The position numbers and the translations under genes are program-made. Below, piece after piece: positions 33,523-43,875 of a stretch of 64,000 nucleotides of DNA. The notes under the pieces are model-generated. The model made no database searches, was not told where the DNA came from, and saw nothing but the letters and a program-made list of their open reading frames with translations. The first letter of the stretch is position 1, and each line of letters opens with the position of its first letter. Origin of the DNA: Charina bottae (Eukaryota; Chordata; Lepidosauria; Squamata; Charinaidae); contig JALMGJ010000025.1 in assembly GCA_023362775.1 (NCBI GenBank), forward strand, positions 10,913,001 through 10,977,000, written 5' to 3'.

Positions 33523-34886
33523 TTTTATTTATTTATTTATTTATTTATTTATTTTATTTATTTATCAAATTTCGTCACTGCCCATCTCCCCCAAAAGAGG
33601 GACTCTGGGCAGTTTACAATAAAGTTAAAAAGATTAAAATACAATAAAAACAAGATATATTACATAATGGATAAATATAAAATATAAAATAACATCCAGG
33701 ATGGCAGTTAAAGTTCTGATTCAGATTCATGGATACATAAATACAGTACATGTGGACCACTTTAAGATGCTAGCCACCCCCAGGATTGACTAACCCCCTT
33801 CCCTCCCCAAGCAAGATGGCAGAGCCAGGTCTTTAACTTATTTTGGAAAGCCAGGAGAGAGGGGGCTTGCCTCACCTCTGGGGGAAGAGTGTTCCAAAGG
33901 GCGGGGGCCACGGCAGAGAAGGCCCGCTTCCTGGACCCCACCAATTGACATTCTCTCATGTACAGGGTCCATAACATGCCCTCTCTACATGACCGGGTGG
34001 GACAGGTCGATGTAATGGGGATGAGACGGTCCCTCAGGTAACCTGGACCCATGCCATGTAGGGCTTTAAAGGTGATGACCAACACCTTGAATTGTACCCG
34101 GAAGCAAACTGGCACCCAATGCAGCTCTTACAGCAAAGGTGTTATGTGCGCCATCCTTGGGACACCCAAGACTGCCTGCACGGCCGCATTTTGAACCAGC
34201 TGTAGCTTCCGGATACTCTTCAAGGGTAGCCCCATGTAGAGCGCATTGCAGTAGTCTATACAGGAGATGACTAAGGCATGAGTGACTGACCGGAGGGCCT
34301 CCCGATCCAAAAAAGGGCATAACTGGCACACAATATGGAGTTGAGCAAAGGCCCTTCTGGCCACAAATGCCACCTGCTGTTCGAGCAGGAGTCATGAGTC
34401 CAGGAGGACCCCCAGATTCCGCACCGGGTTTGTCTGGGGCAGTGCAACCCCATCCAGAACTAAAGATGGTAAGTTCCCAGATACAGAGTAGCCCCCAACC
34501 CACAGCCACTCCATCTTACCAGGGTTCAGCTGGAGCCTGTTGTTCCACATCCAGACCCCCACAGCCTCCAGGCACCGAGAGAGGGTGGTCACAGCATCAC
34601 TTACATCACCCAGGATGGAGATGTATATTTGGTTATCATCTGCATATTGATGATACCTCATCCTGTGGTGATGGATTATCTCACCCAGCAGTTTCATGTA
34701 GATGTTAAAAAGGAGCAGGGAGAGTACTGAGTCCTGCGACACCCCACAAAGGAGGGGCCGTGGGCCGGATCTCTTGCTCCCTATCAACACCGATTGGGAC
34801 CAACCCTGGAGGTAGGGGGTGAACCAGCGCAAAACTGTGCCACCCACCCCCAACACCCCGAGCCGACCCAAAAGGATATGGTAGCT
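33523..34886 (-). mobile_element. L2-type LINE, 5'-truncated
   Basis: The tail is (TTTA)n at 33523-33555 and the 3' UTR end is at 33560-33625. Minus-strand frames give the C-terminal domain (33762-34115 and 34128-34373) and the RT palm (34392-34871). The palm contains RYLQGW-like and GVSQDSVLSLLLFNIYMKLLG blocks, and YADDNQIYIS with the YADD codons at 34635-34646. A shift near 34380 separates palm and C-terminal parts. Its 5' edge is a direct junction with a PLE fragment at 34887. Confidence 0.88.
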
Positions 34887-34978
34887 CAGGGTTGAACTGT
34901 GGAGTCCTTGGTGTTCTCTGAGCCTTGTTGTTTTCTTGCAGATGTTTCATTGCCAGACTAGGCAACATCTTCAGTATA
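34887..34978 (-). mobile_element. PLE terminal fragment with hammerhead motif
   Basis: On the minus strand it carries the same sequence as the right arm of the unit at 4460-4782, including CTGAAGA (34968-34974), stem II TTGCC/GGCAA and GAAAC (34944-34948), then the AACAACAAGGCTCAGAG and ACAGTTCAACCCTGAGCTAC end. The cleavage triplet is ATC instead of GTC, a CpG-type change. Only one arm is present and no TSD was found. Confidence 0.7.
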
Positions 34979-36410
34979 GGTTATGATGTCTCTTCAATAA
35001 AAAGCAGGAGGTGTTCCCAAGCAAATTCAACATGTTGTTGGACCAAATGGTTTGCAAGAATACTTCCATAATTTTTATCTAGGACCTCAATATATCCTCC
35101 CTGGCTTTTAATCTTTACAAAACCTGGTAAAATCATTCAAACACCATCCCAGCTGTGATCCCAATGATGTCTGATGGAACTCCATCCCATATATTGTCAA
35201 CTTTCTTGACTGGAATCATGTAACCCCTTTCTATATCTGATTAAAACTCACAAGCTTATTCCATTACCTTCACTAGGTTTTTAGCTTAAAATTGCTATGC
35301 TCCCTATTCACTATGAAAGGAATTTGGGTTTTACACACCAAATATATTTTGTATTATGCTGAACTTCACCATATTTTTAGTTCTGCAGTCTTCATTAACT
35401 GGAAAGTTTCCGTTGACAACAATATGAACTATAAAACTGATTATCATAACCTTGAAAATAGATACCTCTTATGAGGAGAGCTCTCACCACCCTTCTTCAA
35501 GTTTCATCAAGTCTAACATTGGCCCTGCTAACCTTCATGCTATTAAAATACATATAGACATAAAAAAAAAAGAATAAAGACATTTAAATGTCAGAAGTTG
35601 GCTCTTTTTTTCTTTTTTGCATCCCGCAAATAATACAGGCTACACAGATCATCATCTCAGTGAATTATGGGACTCAGTTACAAGCAGAAATAGAAATCTG
35701 CTACTACTCTAGGCAGACATCAGTGAATAATTTTGTAAAGGTATTTCTTTCAAATGAAAGCAAGACTATTTGGGGAAAATTACATATGAACTTTACTGTG
35801 TTCCTCTCCACACAGTGAAGTTTTATGGCTATCTGTTTTAGCAAAAAGGAAAGTATTCACTCATTTTTGTTCTTCCAGACACTTTGGTTATTTGAACATT
35901 AACTGAGGATTGTTATATGCTATTTTTGTCATAGTCCTATGCTTAGCATTGAGCCATGTGTCTACTGAATTTGTACTGTAGCTTCTGTTTCCTACCTCCA
36001 TTAGATTCCCTATCCCTTGCTTTAGAAGTCCAGCCTTTAATAGAAATCCATGTTAAGAGTGAAATTCAAGTAACATGGAAATCCAAGTGACAACACACTT
36101 TTTCAAATGTTGTTACAAACCCTTGAAAAACTGACCATGGACCATCTTGCTTCCCACTGCAGTCACATGTCTTTAGTCTTTTGTTATGATAACCATCTCT
36201 TGATATTAATAAGGAAAATCTTCAAAGCATGGAAATTTCAATATCTCCTCCTGCATTAGTACTAGTCATAATGAAACAAATGGGCTAATTATAAATGTTA
36301 GTAAAAATGGATTGCACTATTGTCTATAGACTTGACACCCTGTCTGCAAAGACAAAACAGTGACATTTCCCTTTCTACAGAATTTGAGATTTGCCATTGA
36401 TTAAATGGGT
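34979..36410. other. Unassigned sequence
   Basis: No gene or repeat is recognised. The short frames at 35292-35474 and 35588-35818 carry no known motif. Confidence 0.45.
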
Positions 36411-36414
36411 ATCA

Positions 36415-36655
36415 GAATGTAAGATTCATCAATCTCTTGAGAAGTTTATAATGCCAGGTAAGGTGGAAGGAAAGAGGAAAAAGGGGACAACTAGCAGCAA
36501 GGTGGATGGACTCAATTACAGCAGTGATGGGCACACCATTGGAAGACCTCAAGGACCAGGTTGGGGACAGATCATCCTGGATAAGGTCTATCTATGTGGT
36601 TGCTAAGGGTCAACACTGTCTTGATGGCACATAATAAATCAAACAAACTATTCAT
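36415..36655 (+). mobile_element. RTE-type (non-BovB) LINE 3' end
   Basis: The frame 36391-36606 includes PGKVEGKRKKG, equivalent to the LGKVEGKRKRG motif near the BovB C terminus, but the rest (SSDGHTIGRPQGPGWGQI) matches the RTE copy at 48421-50765 (CTIGRPEG). It ends GATGGCACATAATAAATC, like that copy. So this is a second, older RTE family in the window. Confidence 0.6.
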
Positions 36656-36692
36656 CAATAGACAAGATTACTTTGAAGACTAGTTGGGTGTT

Positions 36693-37715
36693 ATTTATTT
36701 TATTTTATTTTCCGTGTCCAGGTCAAACTTTACTCTGCCAAAATGTAGCCACCACCAGAGCTTTGTCATTAGCTTGCTGTAAGTCATCAATAGTACAAGG
36801 CTCCAGCAGTAATGGACACACCATCAGATACACAGGGTCTTGGGTTTCTCTGCATTCACATAATGTATTGTCGTCAGCCAACAACCCCCCACTTAAATAA
36901 TTTTGTCTTACACCTTGGTACCCCCACCCTCATCCTGTTCACTGTCCTCCAAACTATATAAGGGAGAGTGTTTCCAGCGGCCATTTCTTCCTTTGGTAAA
37001 ATATTCAAATCGGTGAGCTCATTCCTCCATTTACTTATTTGATTCTGTTCTTTAGTCCCCTCTAGGGTATTAGTTCTTGCCATAAAGCTCTTTCTAGATC
37101 TAAGTCGACAAATTGGGGGAGTATATCTGCTCAAAGGGTGATGAGAGTCAGTCTCTTTCTTGGTTCTTTCGGCATCTGGTTCTACTTCCCTTCTAATCTT
37201 AGGTGGAGCAATGCCAACAAGAGAATATAGCTTATTAACGGGCGTAGGTTTGAGGCATCCCGTCACTATGCACATTGCCTCATTCACAGCGATATCTACT
37301 TGCTTCGCATGTGCCGATGCATTCCATACTGGTGCCACATATTCAGCAGTAGAGACAGTCAAGGCCAGAGCTGATGCTCGTAACGTAGCTGGCTGGGTTC
37401 CCCAGGCATAGTTTGTCAATCGTTGGATGATGTTATTCCTAGCACATACTTTAGCCTTCATATTCAGGCAATGTTGCTTAAAAGAAAGCGTTCTGTCCAA
37501 TATAACACCCAAATATTTAGGTGTTGGGCAGTGTTGTAATCTGCTCCCTCTCCACGTAATATCCAGTTCAACCCCTGCATCTTGATTGCAAAGATGAAAG
37601 ATGCATACTTGAGTTTTGCTTGGGTTAGGTTTTAAGTAATTATTATCATAATACCGCTCCAGTTCTTCTAGAGCCCATGATAATTTTTCAGCACACTCAT
37701 CGAAACTCGGTTCTT
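36693..37715 (-). mobile_element. I/Jockey-superfamily LINE, 5'-truncated
   Basis: A minus-strand frame stays open from about 37740 to 36874. It contains ALEELERYYDNNYLKPNPSK, KTQVCIFHLCN, TPKYLGVILDRTLSFKQHC, WGTQPATLRASALALTVS, EYVAPVWNASAH and LVGIAPPKIRRE. This order is that of the RT thumb and post-RT region of I/Jockey-type (possibly Vingi) elements. After a one-base shift near 36890 a CxC...C zinc-knuckle-like tail continues to about 36720. The 3' tail is A-rich (TTTTA repeats at 36693-36712). GTTGGGTGTT lies on both sides (36683-36692 and 37716-37725), a plausible 10-bp TSD. Confidence 0.7.
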
Positions 37716-37865
37716 GTTGGGTGTTCTCTGATAATGATTCTTACATTCAAGGAATGAAACTTCTTCTTTGGTTTAAACTCATCTCCACTGTAATTTACTA
37801 ACATTCATTCTATAGAATATAGGAAGCTGTTAACAGATAAGACTCTGCATGCCTCTTTTTGTTGT

Positions 37866-40800
37866 TTATTCGTTCAGTCGTTTCCGACTCTTCGTGACTT
37901 CATGGACCAGCCCACGCCAGAGCTTTCTGTCGGCTGTCACCATCCCCAGCTCCCCAATGGTTGAGTCCGTCACCTCCAGAATACCATCCATCCATCTTGC
38001 CCTTGGTCGGCCCCTCTTCCTTTTGCCTTCCACTTTCCCTAGCATCAGCTTCTTCTCCAGGGTATCCTGTCTTCTCATTATGTGGCCAAAGTACTTCAGT
38101 TTTGCCTTTACTATCATTCCCTCAAGTGAGCAGTCTGGCTTGATTTCCTGAAGTATGGACTGGTTTGATCTTCTTGCAGTCCAAGGCACTCTCAGAATTT
38201 TCCTCCAACACCACAGTTCAAAAGCATCTATCTTCCTTCGCTCAGCCTTCCTTATGGTCCAGCTCTCGCAGCCATAGGTTACTACAGGGAATACCATTGC
38301 TTTAACTATGCGGACCTTTGTTGTCAGTGTGATGTCTCTGCTCTTAACTATTTTATCAAGATTTGCCATTGCTCTCCTCCCAAGAAGTAGACGTCTTCTG
38401 ATTTCCTGGCTGCAGTCAGCATCTGCAGTAATCTTTGCGCCTAGAAATACAAAGTCTGTCACTGCCTCCACTTTTTCTCCCTCTATTTGCCAGTCATCAA
38501 TCAAGCTCGTTGCCATAATCTTGGTTTTTTTGAGGTTTAACTGCAACCCAGCTTTTGCACTTTCTTCTTTCACCTTCGTCATAAGGCTCCTCAACTCCTC
38601 CTCGCTTTCAGCCATCAAAGTGGTATCATCTGCATATCTGAGATTGTTAATGTTTCTTCCAGCGATTTTAACTCCAGCCTTGGATTCCTCAAGCCCAGCA
38701 CGTCGCATGATGTGTTCTGCATACAGGTTGAATAGGTAGGGTGAGAGTATACAACCCTGCCGTACTCCTTTCCCAATCTTAAACCAGTCCGTTGTTCCGT
38801 GCTCTGTTCTTACCGTTGCTACTTGGTCGTTATACAGATTCCTCAGGAGGCAGACAAGATGACTTGGTATCCCCATACCACCAAGAACTTGCCACAATTT
38901 GTTATGATCCACACAGTCAAAGGCTTTAGAATAGTCAATAAAACAGAAATAGATGTTTTTCTGAAATTCCCTGGCTTTCTCCATTATCCAGCGGATATTG
39001 GCAATTTGGTCTCTAGTTCCTCTGCCTTTTCTAAACCCAGCTTGTACATCTGGCAATTCTCGCTCCATGAATTGCTGGAGTCTACCTTGCAAGATCTTGA
39101 GCATTACCTTACTGGCATGTGAAATAAGTGCCACTGTTCGATAGTTTGAACATTCTTTAGTGCTTCCCTTTTTTGGTATGGGGATATAAGTTGATTTTTT
39201 CCAATCTGATGGCCATTCTTGTGTTTTCCAAATTTGCTGGCATATGGCATGCATCACCTTGACAGCATCATCTTGCAAGATTTTAAACAGTTCAGCTGGG
39301 ATACCATCGTCTCCTGCTGCCTTGTTATTAGCAATGCTTCTTAAGGCCCATTCAACCTCACTCTTCAGGATGTCTGGCTCTAACTCACTGACCACACCGT
39401 CAAAGCTATCTCCAATATTATTATCCTTCTTATACAGATCTTCCGTATATTCTTGCCACCTTTTCTTGATCTCTTCTGCTTCTGTTAGGTCCTTACCATC
39501 TTTGTTTTTGATCATACCCATTTTTGCCTGGAATTTACCTCCGATGTTTCTAATTTTCTGGAAGAGGTCTCTTGTCCTTCCTATTCTATTATCTTCTTCC
39601 ACTTCCGCACATTGCTTGTTTAAAAATAATTCCTTATCTCTTCTGGCTAACCTCTGGAATTTTGCATTTAATTGGGCATATCTCCCCCTATCACTGTTGC
39701 CTTTTGCTTTCCTTCTTTCTTGGGCTACTTCCAGTGTTTCAGCAGACAGCCATCTTGCCTTCTTGGTTTTCTTTTTCTTTGGGACGTTTTTTGTTGCCGC
39801 CTCCTGAACAATGTTGCGAACTTCTGTCCATAGTTCTTCCGGGACCCTATCTACTAAATCTAGTCCCTTAAATCTATTCTTCACCTCCACTGCATATTCC
39901 TTAGGAATATTAGTGAGCTCATATCTAACTGATCTGTGGGTCTTCCCTATTCTCTTTAGTCTGATTCTAAATTGTGCAATAAGAAGTTCGTGATCTGAAC
40001 TACAGTCAGCTCCAGGTCTTGTTTTTACCGACTGTATAGATGTCCGCCACCTTTGGCTGCAAAGGATGTAGTCAATCTGATTTCGGTGTCGACCATCTGG
40101 TGAAGTCCATGTATAAAGTCGTCTTTTAGGTTGTTGGAAGAGAGTGTTTGTTATGCACAGTGAGTTGTCTTGGCAAAATTCTATCAGCCTATGTCCTGCT
40201 TCATTTTGTTCTCCCAGACCATGCTTGCCTGTAATTCCAGGTGTCGTCTGACTACCCACCTTAGCATTCCAGTCTCCTGTAATGAAAATAACATCTCTTT
40301 TTGGTGTATTATCTAGTAGGTGCTGCAGATCCTCATAGAACTGATCTACTTCTGCTTCTTCAGCATCTGTGGTTGGGGCGTATATTTGGATCACTGTGAT
40401 GTTAAATGGCTTACCCTGAATTCGAATTGAGATCATTCTATCATTTTTTGGATTGTATCCAAGCATTGCTTTAGCCACTTTATTATTAATTATGAAGGCT
40501 ACTCCATTTCTTCTGTGGTCCTCTTGTCCACAGTAGTAGATCTGGTGGTCATCTGATGTGAAGTGGCCCATTCCAGTCCATTTCAGTTCACTGACACCTA
40601 AAATGTCTATATTTAATCTTGACATCTCACCAATAACCACATCCAATTTGCCCTGGCTCATAGATCTTACATTCCAGGTTCCTATGGTGTGTTGATCTTT
40701 AGAACATCGGATTCGTCGTTCACCACCAGCACCGTCGGCCGCTAGCCGTCCTTTCGGCTTTGAGCTAGCTGCGTCATCACATCTGGGGCTAGTTGAACGT

Positions 40801-40898
40801 ATCCTCTGTTCCTCCCCAGTAGCATTTTGACCATCTTCCGACCTGGGAGTCCCATCTTCCGATGGTATACCGACATATCTTTGGTTGTACTGATCCAT
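37866..40898 (-). CDS. BovB endonuclease-reverse transcriptase, intact 1010-codon ORF
   Basis: Multidomain polyprotein of an RTE-clade non-LTR retrotransposon; it nicks the target and copies its own RNA there (target-primed reverse transcription). Residues about 70-310 form an APE-type endonuclease with N76 (GTWNVRSM), E104 (SELKW), D209 and N211 (TGDWNAKVG), D276 (QIDYIL) and the terminal S301-D302-H303. Residues about 520-800 are the reverse transcriptase: AAGDDGIPAELFK, PKKGS...NYRTVALIS, motif A FIDYSKAFDCVDH with D655, GVRQGCILSPYLFNLY and YADDTTL with D757 and D758. Residues 810-1010 are the post-RT domain with the conserved YGCESWTIRKAERRKIDAFE stretch. Every catalytic residue I can place is present. 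The start is the first ATG in frame; the true initiation site in BovB is uncertain. Long plus-strand frames over this region are antisense shadows. Confidence 0.95.
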   Translation of the reverse strand: MDQYNQRYVGIPSEDGTPRSEDGQNATGEEQRIRSTSPRCDDAASSKPKGRLAADGAGGERRIRCSKDQHTIGTWNVRSMSQGKLDVVIGEMSRLNIDILGVSELKWTGMGHFTSDDHQIYYCGQEDHRRNGVAFIINNKVAKAMLGYNPKNDRMISIRIQGKPFNITVIQIYAPTTDAEEAEVDQFYEDLQHLLDNTPKRDVIFITGDWNAKVGSQTTPGITGKHGLGEQNEAGHRLIEFCQDNSLCITNTLFQQPKRRLYTWTSPDGRHRNQIDYILCSQRWRTSIQSVKTRPGADCSSDHELLIAQFRIRLKRIGKTHRSVRYELTNIPKEYAVEVKNRFKGLDLVDRVPEELWTEVRNIVQEAATKNVPKKKKTKKARWLSAETLEVAQERRKAKGNSDRGRYAQLNAKFQRLARRDKELFLNKQCAEVEEDNRIGRTRDLFQKIRNIGGKFQAKMGMIKNKDGKDLTEAEEIKKRWQEYTEDLYKKDNNIGDSFDGVVSELEPDILKSEVEWALRSIANNKAAGDDGIPAELFKILQDDAVKVMHAICQQIWKTQEWPSDWKKSTYIPIPKKGSTKECSNYRTVALISHASKVMLKILQGRLQQFMERELPDVQAGFRKGRGTRDQIANIRWIMEKAREFQKNIYFCFIDYSKAFDCVDHNKLWQVLGGMGIPSHLVCLLRNLYNDQVATVRTEHGTTDWFKIGKGVRQGCILSPYLFNLYAEHIMRRAGLEESKAGVKIAGRNINNLRYADDTTLMAESEEELRSLMTKVKEESAKAGLQLNLKKTKIMATSLIDDWQIEGEKVEAVTDFVFLGAKITADADCSQEIRRRLLLGRRAMANLDKIVKSRDITLTTKVRIVKAMVFPVVTYGCESWTIRKAERRKIDAFELWCWRKILRVPWTARRSNQSILQEIKPDCSLEGMIVKAKLKYFGHIMRRQDTLEKKLMLGKVEGKRKRGRPRARWMDGILEVTDSTIGELGMVTADRKLWRGLVHEVTKSRKRLNE

Positions 40899-40936
40899 TT
40901 AGTTTTCACGGCAAGAATACTGGGGTGGGTTGCCAT
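40742..40936 (-). CDS. Possible small upstream ORF overlapping BovB ORF2
   Basis: A 64-codon minus-strand frame, starting MATHPSILAVKTKW, begins 38 bases upstream of the main BovB start and overlaps it in another frame. Some RTE elements carry a very short ORF1 overlapping ORF2, so this is a candidate. It has no recognisable motif and may be a chance frame. Confidence 0.25.
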   Translation of the reverse strand: MATHPSILAVKTKWISTTKDMSVYHRKMGLPGRKMVKMLLGRNRGYVQLAPDVMTQLAQSRKDG

Positions 40937-41091
40937 TACCTTCCCCAGGGATCGTATTTAGTCTGACCTCTCTGCCATGACCTTCCCGTCTTGGGTGTCC
41001 CTTCACGGTTTAGCTCATGGTTTCATTGAGGTGCTCAAGCTCCAGCACCACGACAAGGTAACGATCTCCTTTGCTGGAGCTGCATGCCTCT

Positions 41092-42004
41092 AGCAAGGTG
41101 AATATATTCTGCCCAGCAGCACTTCTTCAGGGCCTCCGGTATTTCCCATCCCACTTTATTTAAATGTGCCCAGTACTGAATCTGAAACCTTATATAAATC
41201 TATTAAATCACTCAGCTGCAAATACATGGTCAGACCAGTTGTCCATCCATCCAGTCTTGCATACACTGACAGGGGATTTTCAGGTTTCATAAGATTTTAT
41301 TTCATCTGCTACCTGATATTTTATTTATATGGAAATATCAGAGATACTGAAGCATCTAAAATGTTCTACATTCAAAGCGCATGCTTTTTGTAACCAAACT
41401 CTGTCATTAAGTGTCAAGGAACATTAAATATTAAAAATATAAAAAAAATAAATGTTTTATTACTTATATACATTTACTATATTGTATATTTTATGTGTGG
41501 CCCAAAACAATTCCTCTTCACTCAATGTGGCCCAGGGAAGCCAAAAGGTTGGACACCCATGATCTACATCTTCATTTGTGTATTTTAATACCTATACCCA
41601 TACAGTATACCCATATTGTTGTCTATGGATTCTCAACCTCACGTTTCAGTTATTTGTTTGAAACATGTCTGAATCTTCATATTACCTGGAATGAGAAATT
41701 CTGCTGATCTGAAGGTTTCCTGGGTACTTGTTCTTTGGAGTGTCTCTTATCTCACCTTTGCTACTAGATTACTTTTCTGAACAACCACCAATTTAATCCA
41801 TCTGCTATTATTTCCCCTGCTTCCCTGATCTCTCATTTATTCTCTCCTGTGCCTTTCTTACTCCATTTCCCTTGAGTGTCCCAGGGCCCACAGGAAGTGA
41901 AATTGGTGGGATGCAAGTAAGTACAAAGTCCTTTAATCTGCAGGACTCTGGCTCACTAAAAAGACAAGAAAAAGAAAAAGAAAAAGAAAAAAATGTTCTG
42001 ATGA
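41092..42004. other. Unassigned sequence
   Basis: No gene is recognised. An (AAAAG)n-like run lies near 41960-41991. Confidence 0.45.
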
Positions 42005-42115
42005 TAACATAAGCCTTGTTGGTTTAGTTTAGTTGCTTTTACTTGTTGTATACTGCCCAGAGCAGTATTAGACAAGTTGGGCATCCATACAAATCAAATC
42101 AAATCACTAAATATT
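42005..42115 (+). mobile_element. L2-type LINE 3' end, old
   Basis: GTATACTGCCCAGAGCAGTA, then ACAAGTTGGGCATCCATACA and AATCAAATCAAATC, matches the L2 3' UTR end pattern (CTGCCCAGAG...GTTGGGCAGC...ATAAAT) with many changes. Confidence 0.6.
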
Positions 42116-43305
42116 TTTGGTGACTCTCATTTTAGGGCCTCATCAGCTTGAGGGCCCAAATGTTAAGCCATTGGTCCAACCCTATTAGCCCCAGATTTTC
42201 CACCACACCATTACCCCATCATACCTTGATTAATCAGTCATGTCTCTTGTTTCTGTTTCCTTGCAACATGTTAGCCTTCTTTTATATCTGTTTAAAAGTA
42301 ATAATCACATTATATATTGTTCTTGTTAGGATTCAAAAGAGATGTCCTTTCTTTCCCTAAGTCCACTTTTACCATTTTGAATTAGATTATATAAAGGAAA
42401 ACATTGTGAATGCCATACCTGCTTTTCAGAAATAAATGACAAGCTATAGTGCCAATGCAAAGCATTGAATTAATTTACTTTGTTAACAGAGGAAAGGGAT
42501 AAGGATTAGGTAAGAAAAATGTGATTTACGTAAATACCTATTATTTGGATGGTAAACAGGGATTTAACAAAGATTACAACTGGATACAAAAATGCAGTGT
42601 AATCATGGAATAAAAAGCTTGATTCAGAATACATGTGAGTAATTTAAAAAGAAATAGGGGGAGGGATGAAGAAGGGTTTTGGGGGGATTGAGAAAAAAAG
42701 CTAAATTACTTATACAGCAGCAAACATTACGGGATTTTATATTTGAACTTTAATATCAGAAAGATTTTTCTAAAGCAGTAGGGGAATTCTGTTCGTAGAA
42801 TCATTTGTTGGGCTGTTCCAGTCCCTCTCTTTCTAGAATATGAACCAATATCTTTATTTGCAGTAGTCTCTTGATTTACCATGTTAATATTAAGTTGTGG
42901 ACAGAATGATATACACACAAAGGAAAGGTAATAAAATGTGGTTATTATTTCCTTGTAAAATAAAAAAAATCCCATTATCTGACTTGGTAGCAAAGCACTG
43001 ATCACTTTGATAGGATAGAATTCTCTCCTTAGACAAAATGTAGAGATGAGTGTCATTGCAGCTGAAACCAAGAGAATGCCATCTACTTCTGAAAACTTCA
43101 AGTCCTACAAGAGTGCTGAAAGAGAACATCTGCAGAGGGAAAACAATACAAGAGACAACACCCAAAACAGTCCAATTCATTCAATTATCTTTGGAATGTT
43201 GTCAATTAGAAAAGAAAATGGGAGAAAGTGGCCCATGCTAAGATGGCCAGTGAAAAGAAGGACATGACCATAGCAGCTAAGGAGGCTTTGGAGTACCCTT
43301 TCTCA
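42116..43305. other. Unassigned sequence
   Basis: No gene or repeat family is recognised. The frames at 42148-42360 and 42727-43101 lack motifs. Confidence 0.45.
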
Positions 43306-43307
43306 AA

Positions 43308-43836
43308 AGAAAAGTTTTAAAGCCCTACATGGCATGGGACCAGGTTACCTGAGGGACCATCTCATCCCCGTCACATCAACCCGTCCCACCCGGTCATGCA
43401 GAGAGGACATGCTATGAGCCCTGTCTGTAAGAGAATTCCATCTGACGGGGTCCAGGAGGCGTGCCTTCTCTGCAGTAGCCCCCGCCCTCTGGAACATTCT
43501 TCCTCCTGAAATAAGATTAGCCACCTCTCTCCTGGACTTTAGAAAAAACCTAAAGACCTGGTTTTGTCACCATGCTTGGGGTGGGGAGGGGAATAGCTAG
43601 TCTTGGGGTTGGCTGGTTTCTTAGATCTGCCTCAACCAGCTCTACCAGCTCATGGGATAAGTAAGACCTACCATTGTTTGGATCTGACTGTAATTATGTA
43701 TTTTTACTGATTAGTGGTGTTATTTATGGTTTTTTATTGATTTTAAACTATTTTATTGTGAACCGCCCAGGGTCCCTCCTTGTGAGGGAGATGGGCGGGA
43801 TATAAATATGATAAATAAATAAATAAATTAAATAAA

Positions 43837-43872
<36 letters not shown>

Positions 43873-43875
43873 AAA
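43308..43875 (+). mobile_element. L2-type LINE 3' fragment with (AAAT)n tail
   Basis: It starts at the FKALHGMGPGYLRDHLIP segment of the L2 C-terminal domain and continues through the WN.LPPE.R region with frame damage. The 3' UTR ends AACCGCCCAGGGTCCCTCCT, then GAGGGAGATGGGCGGGATAT. The tail expands into (AAAT)n at 43810-43875. Confidence 0.85.

Larger units (their letters stand above)
37857..41079 (-). mobile_element. Full-length BovB (RTE) LINE with 12-bp TSD
   Basis: The element is 3223 bp long, close to the usual full length of about 3.2 kb. It is flanked by a perfect duplication CTGCATGCCTCT (37845-37856 and 41080-41091). On the minus strand it begins GCTCCAGCAAAGGAGATCG and ends CGACTGAACGAATAAACAAC followed by a short A-rich end. 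The single long ORF (37866-40898) is uninterrupted. Perfect TSD, full length and an open frame together indicate a recent insertion. It belongs to the subfamily also seen at 60738-61668 and 62043-63682, not that of 12350-13456. Confidence 0.95.

Noticed and set aside
39244..39807. 187-codon plus-strand frame opposite the BovB ORF
   Set aside because: Antisense shadow of the intact BovB coding sequence; its Leu/Ser-rich composition follows from the opposite strand.
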